DNA of 64,000 nucleotides from Pseudomonadota bacterium. GTDB lineage: Bacteria; Pseudomonadota; Gammaproteobacteria; Burkholderiales; Rhodocyclaceae. Under the pieces are notes generated by a model, which did no database searches, was not told where the DNA came from, and saw only the letters and a program-made list of their open reading frames with translations. The position numbers were made by a program, and so were the translations under genes. This document shows, piece by piece, positions 39,531 to 48,142 of the stretch. Positions within the stretch are counted from its first letter, which is position 1; every line of letters starts with the position of its first letter. The stretch covers positions 1-64,000 of the forward strand of contig JAJZSW010000001.1 of assembly GCA_021849505.1 (NCBI GenBank). The letters run 5' to 3'.

Positions 39531-39867
39531 CATCGCCCTGCTCAACCGTACTTATTTTCAATGCCTGCGGGTCGCGGCCGTGCGATCCGTGCCCAAGGCC
39601 TGCACGGGTTTCGGCGTCCACAAGGAAATCGCAGAGGCCGTCGCCGCCATGACCATGGAAGACATCAAGCGGCTTTGCCTGCCCGGCCTCGTGCTCTTCG
39701 ACTTGAAGCTCACCCCGGCGCAATTCAAGGCCTTGCTCAAGGCGCCCGGACATGCCCAGCGCCAGGTGATGGCGATGCTGGCAGCCACGGAGGCGGAGAA
39801 GATGGCCGCGACCCCGCATCTCAATAGTAAGGGGCGACGTGCCCCGGCAAAAACAAGGAGCAAATAA
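39523..39867 (+). CDS. FlhD-like putative transcriptional regulator
   Basis: A 114-residue protein. LLNRTYFQCLRVAAVRSVPKACTGFGVHKEIAEAVAAMTMEDIKRL follows the FlhD pattern (LNxxYLxLAxxxxxxDKxxAxxxxGxxxExAxxxAxLTxxQxxKL). FlhD/FlhC-type pairs activate transfer genes on SXT and IncC elements (SetDC, AcaDC). No FlhC-like partner is seen here. It overlaps the trbJ start by one base. Pattern-based call. Confidence 0.5.
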   Translation: MTDIALLNRTYFQCLRVAAVRSVPKACTGFGVHKEIAEAVAAMTMEDIKRLCLPGLVLFDLKLTPAQFKALLKAPGHAQRQVMAMLAATEAEKMAATPHLNSKGRRAPAKTRSK

Positions 39868-40763
39868 TGGACTTCAAAGCATTTTTCAAAGAACAGATGC
39901 GCCCCATGTCCGCCGAGGACAAGGCGCGGCACGCCGGCTATTCGGATCTTGTTGCCAAGACGTTCCGCCGCTTGATCGGCGCGGCGGTATTTCTGCTGCT
40001 GCTCGTCGTGGTGCTGCAGACCGTTATCGGCACCGCCCAAGCCGGCGGCGGTGGCGGTATGACTGGCGGCGCCACCGAGTTCACCCAGATCAAGAACAAC
40101 GTGGAAATGTCGCTCCAGACGGTCGAGAGCAAGCTACAGACGTTCGAGCAAATCGAGCAGACCTACCTGAGCCGGCTGCAGCAGTTGAAGCAATCCATCG
40201 GTGAATACACCGCGCCCTTCCAGCAAACGATGGCCACCTGGCAGCGCGTGCGTGACGTGCAGACCCGCCTGGGCAATCTGCAATACAACCTCGGCAACAT
40301 GAAAGACATGATGGACGCCCGGTACCGTGAATTCGCGGCGTCGCCGCTGACTTTTCTTGAATGGCAGGCGCGCGAACTGCGATACATCCAGCGGAACGAT
40401 GCCACCGCCCGGGCGAAGCTCGAAGCCAATCGCCAAGTGATCGAAAGCACCGGGGACAGCCTGACCTCATTGAAGCGCGCGGCCGAAGGTCTGGACGCCT
40501 CGACGGGCACCCACCAGGCGACGCGGATGCTCGGCCCGATGCTGACCACCATCGGCGGGGACATCAACAAGCTGATCACCATTACCGCCATCAGTAATGA
40601 AAACGCGGCCGAGCAGAAGCACGTCGAGGCGGCGAAGGAGGAGGCGAAGCTGGCCGACTACGCGAAGTGGAAAGCCGAGCAGGACAAGATCAACGCGGCG
40701 CAGAAAGCAGAGTTCGAGAGGATGCAGCAAGGCTGGAAGCAATACCGCGGGGGCGCTCGGTAA
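39867..40763 (+). CDS. trbJ: Conjugal transfer protein TrbJ/VirB5-like
   Basis: A 298-residue protein. A cytoplasmic N-terminus is followed by a membrane/signal segment (IGAAVFLLLLVVVLQTVIGTAQAGG), then a long helical periplasmic part beginning GGATEFTQIKNNVEMSLQTVESK, the TrbJ hallmark. VirB5-like proteins sit at the pilus tip and touch recipients. It overlaps trbL by one base (TAATG). The other mating-pair genes are absent. Confidence 0.85.
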   Translation: MDFKAFFKEQMRPMSAEDKARHAGYSDLVAKTFRRLIGAAVFLLLLVVVLQTVIGTAQAGGGGGMTGGATEFTQIKNNVEMSLQTVESKLQTFEQIEQTYLSRLQQLKQSIGEYTAPFQQTMATWQRVRDVQTRLGNLQYNLGNMKDMMDARYREFAASPLTFLEWQARELRYIQRNDATARAKLEANRQVIESTGDSLTSLKRAAEGLDASTGTHQATRMLGPMLTTIGGDINKLITITAISNENAAEQKHVEAAKEEAKLADYAKWKAEQDKINAAQKAEFERMQQGWKQYRGGAR

Positions 40764-41737
40764 TGGAAGCGACCGCACTTTTCAACCAGGTCCTCGCGGC
40801 CATCACGGCCCACGGGGCGGCAATGACGCCGCGGCTAGTGCCCTTCGGTACTCAGCTGCTGTTTTACTTTGGGGTGATCGTGATCAGCTGGAGAGTGATT
40901 ACCGCAGTGCTAGCCGACACAGACATCCGCGGGATCCTGGTGAAGCTACTGCCTCTCTCGATCGTCCTCGGGGTAGCAAGTTGGCTCATTAAAGACCTCG
41001 ACTCGCATGCCGAGGCTTTTGTAAGTGGCTTCGACTGGGTCGCCATCACGGTGACCGGCGCTGCTCCAGGCAGCTCACCCCTCGACGCGACGATGGGCAG
41101 CCTTGGGCGGGTCGCGAACAGCCTCTGGCTCAGCATGGGCAGCTCGGGAGATACGCCCCCGGACTGGATCGATACTATAAAAAATACACTGAGCGGGGGA
41201 GCGGCATTCTGGCTGAAGGTTTTTACGCTTGCAATCATGATCATCGTGGCCGCCATCACAGCCGCTATCTACGTGATGAGCCAGGTCCTGGTCGGGGTCG
41301 GCATCGCCCTTGCGCCTGTTTGCATTCCGTTCATCGCACTGCCCAAGCTGAACTTCGTTTTTGAAGGCTGGTTGAAGTTCGTCTGGACGGCGGCAGTCAT
41401 GCGATTGGTCGGGCAGGTGATGTTGAGCTTCGGCGCCGCGCTGACCGATTCTTTGCTCACGCTTGACCGCGTGATCATGCAAGCCGGCCAGGATCCTCGC
41501 ACGCTGAATTTGATGGCTTCGATCGCGGTTCTGTTCGTTGCCATCGTTCAACTCATCCTCGCCACTCAGATCCCCTCGATCGCCCAGGCGCTCACAAGCG
41601 GCGGCGTTGGCGGCGCGCTCGACACAAGCCCGGTTTCTAAAGCTGCTGGCAAAGGACTGGCTGCGGCAAGAAGCGCCGGCGACGCAGGCAAGGCGGGTGT
41701 GAAAAAAACGATCGATGTATTCCGGAAACCCAAATAA
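40763..41737 (+). CDS. trbL: Conjugal transfer protein TrbL/VirB6-like
   Basis: A 324-residue polytopic inner-membrane protein with about six segments, including LLFYFGVIVISWRVITAVLA and FTLAIMIIVAAITAAIYVMSQVLVGVGIALAPVCIPF, the VirB6/TrbL core. The C-terminal tail is Ala/Gly/Lys-rich. VirB6 proteins form part of the DNA path of type IV secretion. It pairs with trbJ here without VirB4. Confidence 0.85.
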   Translation: MEATALFNQVLAAITAHGAAMTPRLVPFGTQLLFYFGVIVISWRVITAVLADTDIRGILVKLLPLSIVLGVASWLIKDLDSHAEAFVSGFDWVAITVTGAAPGSSPLDATMGSLGRVANSLWLSMGSSGDTPPDWIDTIKNTLSGGAAFWLKVFTLAIMIIVAAITAAIYVMSQVLVGVGIALAPVCIPFIALPKLNFVFEGWLKFVWTAAVMRLVGQVMLSFGAALTDSLLTLDRVIMQAGQDPRTLNLMASIAVLFVAIVQLILATQIPSIAQALTSGGVGGALDTSPVSKAAGKGLAAARSAGDAGKAGVKKTIDVFRKPK

Positions 41738-41755
41738 CCAACCAAGGAGATTTTC

Positions 41756-42280
41756 ATGAAATTTCCAGTTCCAGAGTACCAGCCCGGCTTTTTCGAAAAA
41801 GCGTTGATCATGGTCTTGCCGGAAATCGCAAAACACATTGACCCGGCCTGCCGAAATTCTTACTTCAACTACACGCCGTTTTCCGACGAACTGCCGGCAG
41901 TTGAAGTCGCAGGCGAACAGCGGCAGGCCTACGGCAAGATCGAGGGCATGGGGCGCGTCTATGACCTTTATTGCAACCAGACTGGAATCATCGAGGTCAC
42001 CTTCGCGCACGGAAAATTTGCCAGCCGGGTTGCGGAAGGTTGCGTGCAACATGAATGGCTTGCTGCCCGGGAAATTGCAGCGCCCATCATCTGGGCGCCA
42101 TCGCAAAAAATCTGCGACGAGTTTCTCGCGAATTCGCTTTTCGTCGCCCTGCATCCTTTCAAAAAAAATGGCCAGAGCGTCAGGCCGGCCCTCAAGAAAA
42201 ACCAACTCGTCAGGTACCGGATTCTCACACTCAACGAGGCAGGGACCGAAGGCGTCGCCGTTGCACTCGCGCCGTCCTGA
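41756..42280 (+). CDS. Hypothetical protein in transfer operon
   Basis: A 174-residue soluble protein, MKFPVPEYQPGFFEKALIMVLPEIAKHID. No family, signal peptide or motif was recognised. AAGGAG lies before the ATG. It is the last gene before the repeat/hairpin region. Confidence 0.55.
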   Translation: MKFPVPEYQPGFFEKALIMVLPEIAKHIDPACRNSYFNYTPFSDELPAVEVAGEQRQAYGKIEGMGRVYDLYCNQTGIIEVTFAHGKFASRVAEGCVQHEWLAAREIAAPIIWAPSQKICDEFLANSLFVALHPFKKNGQSVRPALKKNQLVRYRILTLNEAGTEGVAVALAPS

Positions 42281-42305
42281 GAATTGCTCTCATTCTGCAA
42301 AAGAT

Positions 42306-42467
42306 GGCGATTCACGGCAATTGACGGCGATTCGCGGCGGTTCGTGGCGATTGATGGCGATTGAGCTTTCCGCACCATTCCCGGCTTGGCAATCGATGAC
42401 GATTCACGGCAATTGACGGCGGTTGATGGCGATTGGTGGCGGTTCGTGGCGGTTCGTGGCGATTGAC
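42306..42467 (+). repeat. Two arrays of helically phased 10-bp repeats
   Basis: Unit GGCGATTGAC or close variants (consensus GGCRRTTSRY). Six units run head-to-tail at 42306-42365 and seven at 42398-42467, separated by 32 bp. The strict 10-bp period is about one helical turn and rules out coding. It is iteron-like. Confidence 0.85.
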
Positions 42468-42483
42468 GCGGACATCGCGGGGC

Positions 42484-42602
42484 GGGGGAGGGGCAGCCTC
42501 TCCCCCACAGTCAGATGCCCGGCCGAGCCGGGCATGAAACACCTTGCCCACCTGGCGGTGGGCGCCCAAAGCAAGAAGGGTCAGACACTTTGTGTCTGAC
42601 CC
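42484..42602. repeat. Cluster of four perfect hairpins
   Basis: Stem 1: GGGGGAG/CTCCCCC (42484-42490, 42500-42506). Stem 2: ATGCCCGG/CCGGGCAT, loop CCGAG (42515-42535). Stem 3: GCCCACC/GGTGGGC, loop TGGC (42546-42563). Stem 4: GGGTCAGACAC/GTGTCTGACCC, loop TTT (42578-42602). All stems are perfect. No T-tract follows, so these are unlikely to be simple terminators. Confidence 0.85.
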
Positions 42603-42803
42603 ACAGACCCCACGCACCGGCGGTGCTGACGGCGCGGCGCTGTCGCGCCGGAAACCCTCGCAGCCTCAACCGCTTATGCGTATGACAACCAGCCGGGAAA
42701 TCTGCAGGGTCGCGTCATACACATTTTTCTGCGGTTTGTCTGACAGCTTGGCCGAGGTCGGCCATCTGTTTATAGACCGACTTGGTCGCAAACAAGGAGA
42801 TCA

Positions 42804-42995
42804 ATGATGAAAACCCCTACCCAGATTCAGACCCAGATCGAGAAGCTCCAGCAGCAGCTGGCCCAGGCAAAGGCGAAGGAACGCGAGCAGCGCATCGGTC
42901 GCTTTCTGTCCATCCTGGACAAGTCCGGCCTCTCCGATGATGAAGCGGCCTCTGCCATCGAGGCCGCCGGGAAACTGAAGAAAGGCGAGCAATGA
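42804..42995 (+). CDS. Small coiled-coil mobilization-type protein
   Basis: A 63-residue protein, MMKTPTQIQTQIEKLQQQLAQAKAKEREQRIG. The coiled-coil start resembles small accessory proteins (the short TraD/MobB type) encoded beside relaxases. The true ATG may be 42804 or 42807, after AAGGAG. It overlaps the next gene by ATGA. The function is inferred from position. Confidence 0.6.
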   Translation: MMKTPTQIQTQIEKLQQQLAQAKAKEREQRIGRFLSILDKSGLSDDEAASAIEAAGKLKKGEQ

Positions 42996-43291
42996 ACAAG
43001 CCAAATCCTACGAATCCTGAGGAAGTGATCGAGGTGGAAATGAAGATTCGCATCGACCGTGTGGGGCTGGAAATCTTCGATTTCTATGCCGAGGAGGCGG
43101 GCGTATCTCGTGCTGAGCTGGTCAGCCGCTCGATCAATTTGTTCCTCAGGCAGCAAACACTAATTATCGATTTCGATGAGCTCATGGAAGGGATCGAATA
43201 CGAACTCTCCAAGGCGGTCAGGCAAGCCGAGCGCCTGCCCTGCCTGCACTCGGCGCGGCGCCGCTCCCACCTGCGGAGAAATCAAAAATGA
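42992..43291 (+). CDS. Ribbon-helix-helix-like accessory protein
   Basis: A 99-residue protein. EVEMKIRIDRVGLEIFDFYAEEAGVSRAELVSRSINLFLRQQ has a strand-helix-helix arrangement typical of MetJ/Arc-type DNA-binding proteins. A basic C-terminus follows. Overlaps on both sides place it in the relaxosome operon, where such proteins bind oriT and recruit the relaxase. Confidence 0.6.
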   Translation: MNKPNPTNPEEVIEVEMKIRIDRVGLEIFDFYAEEAGVSRAELVSRSINLFLRQQTLIIDFDELMEGIEYELSKAVRQAERLPCLHSARRRSHLRRNQK

Positions 43292-43545
43292 GCAGGGCGA
43301 TCACGATTCGATTTTCGAAAGAAGAAGCGGCGTGGGTCGAGCGCGAAGCCGCGCGCCGGAACCTCACGGCGAGCGAAGTTTTGCGGCAGGCCTTGCGACA
43401 CGAAATCGCAAATGTCGTCACGATCGATCGTCTCAATTCACTGGAAGCCCGCATGGAAGAAATGCGCGAAATCTTCGCGCGTGACTTTGAGGCGATGGGG
43501 CGGATCAATCTCAAGATTCTGAAAACACTGGAGGCAAAATGCTAA
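43288..43545 (+). CDS. Ribbon-helix-helix relaxosome protein, TraM/TrwA-like role
   Basis: An 85-residue protein, AITIRFSKEEAAWVEREAARRNLTASEVLRQALRHEI, a clear CopG-type ribbon-helix-helix followed by a helical tail that could multimerise. It overlaps the coupling-protein gene by 7 bases. In R388 a similar protein (TrwA) precedes the coupling protein TrwB and relaxase TrwC in the same order as here. Confidence 0.7.
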   Translation: MSRAITIRFSKEEAAWVEREAARRNLTASEVLRQALRHEIANVVTIDRLNSLEARMEEMREIFARDFEAMGRINLKILKTLEAKC

Positions 43546-45389
43546 CGAAATCATGGGCGGAGAACTGGAAGTGGCGTCTCAAAGCCGGCGTCGCCTTGGC
43601 GGTGATCGCCGCCTTTTCGACTACCGCCCTCACCGCAAAAAACTACAACGACGGTGAGGCGCAGGGCTGGTATTTCCACTGGCTCACATCGAGCGCTTTT
43701 GTGAAATCCGGCTGGACGGAGGGCCGCGCTTTCAACGGCCAGACGCACGGCGATTTCCTTGCGCACTTCCACGCCCGATATCCGCTGGCGGCAGAGGCCT
43801 TTACAGCCAAGACCCCTAAAATCTTCAAGACTTATCCGCTGATGGCGGGAGCCGGCACGCTGGCGCTTTTTCTTGGCGCTTCGATTGCCTTGGGCTTCCG
43901 AGGGCGCAAGCAGGATGACGAGCACCGGCGCGGCGCGCAGGTTGTTGACGCCAAGCAATTGCGCAAAGCCCTTCGCAAGGAACCGGCGGACATCACCCTT
44001 GGCGGCGTGCCCTGGCCGAGAAGGGACGAGACGAGGCATTTGCTGCTGGCCGGATCGATCGGCAGTGGTAAGACCGTCGCCCTCAGGCAAATCATGAAAT
44101 CGATCCGCGCCCGCGGCGATCGCGCAATCGTGGTCGATGCCGGCGGCGCGTTTTTGCAGCTTTTCGCCCGGCAGGGCGATGCGCTGCTGAACCCCTTCGA
44201 CAAACGATCGAGACAATGGAGCCCGTTTGCTGAGGGCGGAAAGCCGTGGGAGATCGAGGCCATGGCGCGCAGCTTTTATCCCGCCGCCGAGGGCACGGAT
44301 GGGGTCTTCAGCGATCTTGGCATGCAGGTTTTTTCCGGCTTGCTGGAGCAGTGCCGGGCGCATGGCATCGCGACGAATCATGCGCTCGCCAGCCTCTGTT
44401 CAGCGGATGCCGAGACCGTGTTCAGTGTGCTGCAGGGCCATCCCGCCAAGGGATTAATGAACTCCGGCTCATCGGATGCCGAGGCGATCGTCAAGTTGGC
44501 CGTCAATACGCTGCAGGGCCATCCCGCCGCGGCGTTAATGAACTCTGGCGCATCGGACACCGTGGGCAGCATTCTCACCAATCTCAACCGTGGCGGTCGG
44601 GCGCTGCGTTATCTTCACCCTGACGCCGGCGAGAAAGCATTCAGCGTCGGTCAGTGGGTTCGAGAGGGGGAGGGCTGGCTGTTTCTCTCGTTCCCGATCG
44701 GGCAGCGCGAGGCGCTCAAGCAGATCATCGCCGCGCAGCTGGACATCGTTGCCCGGACCGTTCTCGACCTGCCGGCGGACGAGTCGCGACGCGTCTGGCT
44801 CATCGTCGATGAGTTGCCGCTCCTGGGCAAGATTTCAAGTATCGTCGAATTCCTGACCAACGGCAGGCGCTTCGGCGGCTGCGCGATCCTCGGCATCCAG
44901 GCCGTCTCCCAGCTGCGGGAAGTCTATGGGCGCGACGGCGCGCAGACCATGCTTTCCTGCCTGCCGTCGCAGCTCATCCTGCGCCAGCCGGATCCGGAAA
45001 CCGCTGAGGCGATGAGCAAGGCGATCGGCGATGCCGAAGTGCTGCGCCAGAACCGCAGCGAGGGCAAGACGGAGCACGGCCTGAGCAAGAATCAGCAGGA
45101 GCAGGTCACGAATTCGCGGCGGGTGATGGCCAGCGAGCTGGTCACGCTGCCGGACCTGCAAGGCTATCTGCGCCTGATTGGCGACCGGCCCGTTGCCAGG
45201 ATCAAGCTCGAGATCCCGGACACGCCGGACAGCGGCAATCCGGCCTTCGTGCCGCGCGAGATGCCCGCGCGCCGGCCGTTTGCCTTGCCCGACCATCTGT
45301 TGAAGGGAAAAGCGGCGAAATCCGAGCCGAAGCCCGCCCCCGAACCCACCAAGCCAGCCGACGAAAACCTCGACTGGCGCAACGTCTAA
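43539..45389 (+). CDS. traD: Type IV coupling protein TraD/TrwB-like
   Basis: A 616-residue membrane ATPase that links relaxosome to secretion channel. It has two N-terminal membrane segments (VALAVIAAFSTTALTA and MAGAGTLALFLGASIALGF), Walker A GSIGSGKTVAL, Walker B VWLIVDELPLLGKI, and the TraD/TrwB motif GRRFGGCAILGIQAVSQLREVYG. A 27-residue stretch (LQGHPAKGLMNSGSSDAE) is duplicated in tandem at 44430-44591. It lies directly upstream of the relaxase. Confidence 0.92.
   Translation: MLTKSWAENWKWRLKAGVALAVIAAFSTTALTAKNYNDGEAQGWYFHWLTSSAFVKSGWTEGRAFNGQTHGDFLAHFHARYPLAAEAFTAKTPKIFKTYPLMAGAGTLALFLGASIALGFRGRKQDDEHRRGAQVVDAKQLRKALRKEPADITLGGVPWPRRDETRHLLLAGSIGSGKTVALRQIMKSIRARGDRAIVVDAGGAFLQLFARQGDALLNPFDKRSRQWSPFAEGGKPWEIEAMARSFYPAAEGTDGVFSDLGMQVFSGLLEQCRAHGIATNHALASLCSADAETVFSVLQGHPAKGLMNSGSSDAEAIVKLAVNTLQGHPAAALMNSGASDTVGSILTNLNRGGRALRYLHPDAGEKAFSVGQWVREGEGWLFLSFPIGQREALKQIIAAQLDIVARTVLDLPADESRRVWLIVDELPLLGKISSIVEFLTNGRRFGGCAILGIQAVSQLREVYGRDGAQTMLSCLPSQLILRQPDPETAEAMSKAIGDAEVLRQNRSEGKTEHGLSKNQQEQVTNSRRVMASELVTLPDLQGYLRLIGDRPVARIKLEIPDTPDSGNPAFVPREMPARRPFALPDHLLKGKAAKSEPKPAPEPTKPADENLDWRNV
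44430..44591 (+). repeat. Two-unit 81-bp in-frame tandem repeat inside traD
   Basis: CTGCAGGGCCATCCCGCC begins units at 44430 and 44511. Each encodes LQGHPAxxLMNSGxSD, and similarity fades in the second half of the unit. Confidence 0.7.
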
Positions 45390-45398
45390 GGATCAATT

Positions 45399-48122
45399 AT
45401 GGTCGCAAGTCTTTCCGCAATCCAATCGGCTGGCGCCGCCGCCAGCTATTTCTCGCAGGTTGATGATTACTACCGAGGCACGGAACACGCCCCGACCGCC
45501 TGGCAGGGCAAGGCGGCGGAGGCCTTGGGCCTCACCGGCGCCGTCGACGCCGAGGCCTTTCAGAACCTGCTCGCCGGCAAGCTGCCAGACGGCCAGATCC
45601 TTGGCCGCGTCGGGCAGGACGGTCAGATCGAGCACCGACCGGGCTGGGATCTGACCTTCTCTGCGCCCAAGAGCGTCTCACTCATGGCCCTGGTGCAAGG
45701 CGACGAGCGCCTGATCGACGCGCACGAGCAGGCAGTAAAGGAGACACTGGCCTGGATCGAGGCCGAGGCCGCCGTGACGCGCGTCAAGGAGCGTGGCGGC
45801 GAGGCCAAGATCGTCCAGACCGGAAATCTTGCCGTGGCGAGCTTCCGGCATGCCACCAGCCGCGAGCAGCAGCCCCAGCTGCACACGCATAACGTCATTC
45901 TGAATCTGACCCGGCGCGAGGATGGCCAATGGCGCAGCCTGGAGTCGCGGACGTTCTACCGGCTGCAGCTCGAGGCCGGCGAGCGCTACCGCGCCGCGCT
46001 GGCCTACCAGTGCGCGCAGCTCGGCTACCGCATCGAGCGAACCAAGGTGGCCGAGATGGTCGGCTTCGAGCTGGCCGACGTGCCCAAGGAGCTGATGGAG
46101 CACTTCTCCAAGCGCTCCGCCCAGATCGAGGCGGCGCTGGCAGCTCGCGGCAAAACGCTCGAGACTGCAACCCCCGACGAGATCGAGATGGCGAAGCTTT
46201 CGACCCGCAAGGCGAAGGAAGCCGTCGACCATGCCGCGCTGCGCGGCGGCTGGCAGGAACAAGCCAAGGCGCTGGGCGTGGATCTGAACCTGATCCGCAG
46301 CCAGGCATCACTGGAATCGCTCAACCTGGACGGGCAGGAGGCGGCAGGGCGGGCCGTCGCCGAGGCGGCCGAGCACCTCAGCGAGCGTGACGCCCGTTTC
46401 TCCAGCGATGCACTGTTCCAGGAGGCGCGGCGCCTGGCGATGGGATCCGCCCATGATGAGCAGATCGAGGCGGCCATCCAGCAGGCCGCGCTGTCCGGCG
46501 ATCTCGTCGAGCGGCAGGCCAGGAGCTACGACTTCCGCACCGGGCAGATCATCGAGGGCGCGGGCTTCGCGACGCGCGAGGCGGTCGAGATCGAGCAACG
46601 GATACTCGACTCGGCCGCGCGTGCCCAGGGCGCCGTCCAGTCGCTTTCGGTTGATACGGCCGCCGTCCTCGTTCGCCGGCGGGTGGAAACCGGCTATGCC
46701 TTCAACGAGGGGCAGGCGAAGGCGGTCGACGGCATCCTGACCAGCAAAGACCGGATCAACCTGGTGCAGGGTTTCGCCGGCACCGCCAAGACGAATTCCG
46801 TCCTGGCAGCCGTCGCGGCCGAGGCCCGCGCCAAGGGCGAAACCATCGTCGCGATCGCGCCGACTGCCAGTGCGGCCGAGACGCTGGGCAAGGCCATCGG
46901 CGGCGATGGCCTGACCGTGGCCAGGCACATCAGCCAGAAGGAACGCGCCGGCGGACTCTGGATCGTGGACGAGGCTTCGATGGTCTCCGCCCGCGACATG
47001 GCCAGGCTGCTCCAGCAGGCCGAGAAAGCCAACGCCCGCGTGGTGCTGGTCGGCGACGCCAAGCAGCTGGGATCCGTCGAGGCCGGCGCGGCCTTCCGCC
47101 AGCTGCAAGGCGAATCCAGCCTCAAGACGCACGTCCTGGACGAGATCGTGCGCCAGGACAACAAGGCGACGCGGGCAGCCGTCTACGCGGCGATTCATGG
47201 AAACGCCACGGCCGCCCTCGAAAAGCTCCAGCAAGGCGGCGGATCCGTCCGCGAGCTGGCGACGCGCGAAGAGCGCATCGCGGCGATCGCAGACGACTAC
47301 TGCCGCCAAGACCCGGAGGATCAGGCCAAGAGCATTGTGATCGCGCCCGGCAAGGATGATCGCCTACTGCTCAACGAGGCGATCCGCGCGCGGCTTCGAG
47401 AGAACGGCGTTATTTCCGGCCTGGATGCCAAGACAGAAACCCTCACGGCCAAGGATCTGACGAGGACACAGGCAAAGCGTGCCGAGAACTACCAGGAGGG
47501 CGACGTGCTCAAGGCAGGGCGGGCCTACAAGAAATTCGGCCTGGAGAAGGGCGATTACCTGACCGTCAAAAGCGTGGATGCCGCGCGCAATGTGATCGTG
47601 GCCACGGCCGGGGATGGCCGGACCGTCGAGATCAATCCGCGCGTCAACAAGCAATTCCAGACCTTCGAGGCCGAGACCCGCGAGCTGCAGCAGGGCGATC
47701 GCATTGTCTTCAAGCAGAACGATGCATTGCTGGACCGGAAGAACGGCCAGCAGGCAACGGTAGAGTCTGTCCATCCAGACGCTGGCTTAGCAGTGATCCG
47801 CACCGAGAACGGCGCGCTGCAGGCGCTCGATCTGCTTGACCGCCAGCATGGGCACTGGACGCATGCCTACGCCCAGACCGCCCACGAGGCGCAGGGCCGG
47901 ACGTGCGAGCGGGTCTTCATTCATGCCGAGTCTTCACGGCTCAACCTGACCAACCAGCAGAGCTTCTACGTCGCCATCAGCCGGGCGAAGGAGCAGGCGC
48001 ACGTCTACACCGACAGCGCCAAGGATCTCGGGATGGCGGTTGAGCAGCGCAGCGGTCAGAAGCACCAGGCGCTGCAGACAAGGTTTGAGCGCACCCAACA
48101 GCAGGCAGGGATGAGCCTTTAA
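45399..48122 (+). CDS. traI: MobF-family conjugative relaxase-helicase TraI/TrwC-like
   Basis: A 907-residue, two-part enzyme that nicks oriT and unwinds the transferred strand. The relaxase domain covers residues 1 to about 300. Candidate nicking tyrosines lie in YFSQVDDYYRG, and the metal-binding histidines in the segment QLHTHNVILNL, with a further conserved His in FRHATSREQ. The RecD-like helicase has Walker A GFAGTAKTNSVL, Walker B LWIVDEASMVSARD, VLVGDAKQLGSVEAG, and the C-terminal YVAISRAKEQAHVYTD. The gene order coupling protein-relaxase is R388-like. Confidence 0.95.
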   Translation: MVASLSAIQSAGAAASYFSQVDDYYRGTEHAPTAWQGKAAEALGLTGAVDAEAFQNLLAGKLPDGQILGRVGQDGQIEHRPGWDLTFSAPKSVSLMALVQGDERLIDAHEQAVKETLAWIEAEAAVTRVKERGGEAKIVQTGNLAVASFRHATSREQQPQLHTHNVILNLTRREDGQWRSLESRTFYRLQLEAGERYRAALAYQCAQLGYRIERTKVAEMVGFELADVPKELMEHFSKRSAQIEAALAARGKTLETATPDEIEMAKLSTRKAKEAVDHAALRGGWQEQAKALGVDLNLIRSQASLESLNLDGQEAAGRAVAEAAEHLSERDARFSSDALFQEARRLAMGSAHDEQIEAAIQQAALSGDLVERQARSYDFRTGQIIEGAGFATREAVEIEQRILDSAARAQGAVQSLSVDTAAVLVRRRVETGYAFNEGQAKAVDGILTSKDRINLVQGFAGTAKTNSVLAAVAAEARAKGETIVAIAPTASAAETLGKAIGGDGLTVARHISQKERAGGLWIVDEASMVSARDMARLLQQAEKANARVVLVGDAKQLGSVEAGAAFRQLQGESSLKTHVLDEIVRQDNKATRAAVYAAIHGNATAALEKLQQGGGSVRELATREERIAAIADDYCRQDPEDQAKSIVIAPGKDDRLLLNEAIRARLRENGVISGLDAKTETLTAKDLTRTQAKRAENYQEGDVLKAGRAYKKFGLEKGDYLTVKSVDAARNVIVATAGDGRTVEINPRVNKQFQTFEAETRELQQGDRIVFKQNDALLDRKNGQQATVESVHPDAGLAVIRTENGALQALDLLDRQHGHWTHAYAQTAHEAQGRTCERVFIHAESSRLNLTNQQSFYVAISRAKEQAHVYTDSAKDLGMAVEQRSGQKHQALQTRFERTQQQAGMSL

Positions 48123-48142
48123 CGAGACAAGGAGCAAACGCA

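Larger units (their letters stand above)
42281..42803. other. Non-coding 523-bp region: phased repeats plus hairpin cluster (candidate oriT/oriV)
   Basis: No gene is supported. It contains the two 10-bp repeat arrays (42306-42365, 42398-42467) and at least four perfect hairpins between 42484 and 42602. A weaker GGCGCG/CGCGCC pair lies further on, then GGCCGA-GG-TCGGCC near 42750-42765. It directly precedes the ribbon-helix-helix, TraD and TraI genes, the usual position of a transfer origin. Confidence 0.65.

Noticed and set aside
42306-42467. CRISPR array
   Set aside because: The units are 10 bp with no unique spacers between them and no cas genes nearby.
42578-42602. Rho-independent terminator
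   Set aside because: A perfect stem but no T-tract and no gene ending just upstream; better read as part of the hairpin cluster.
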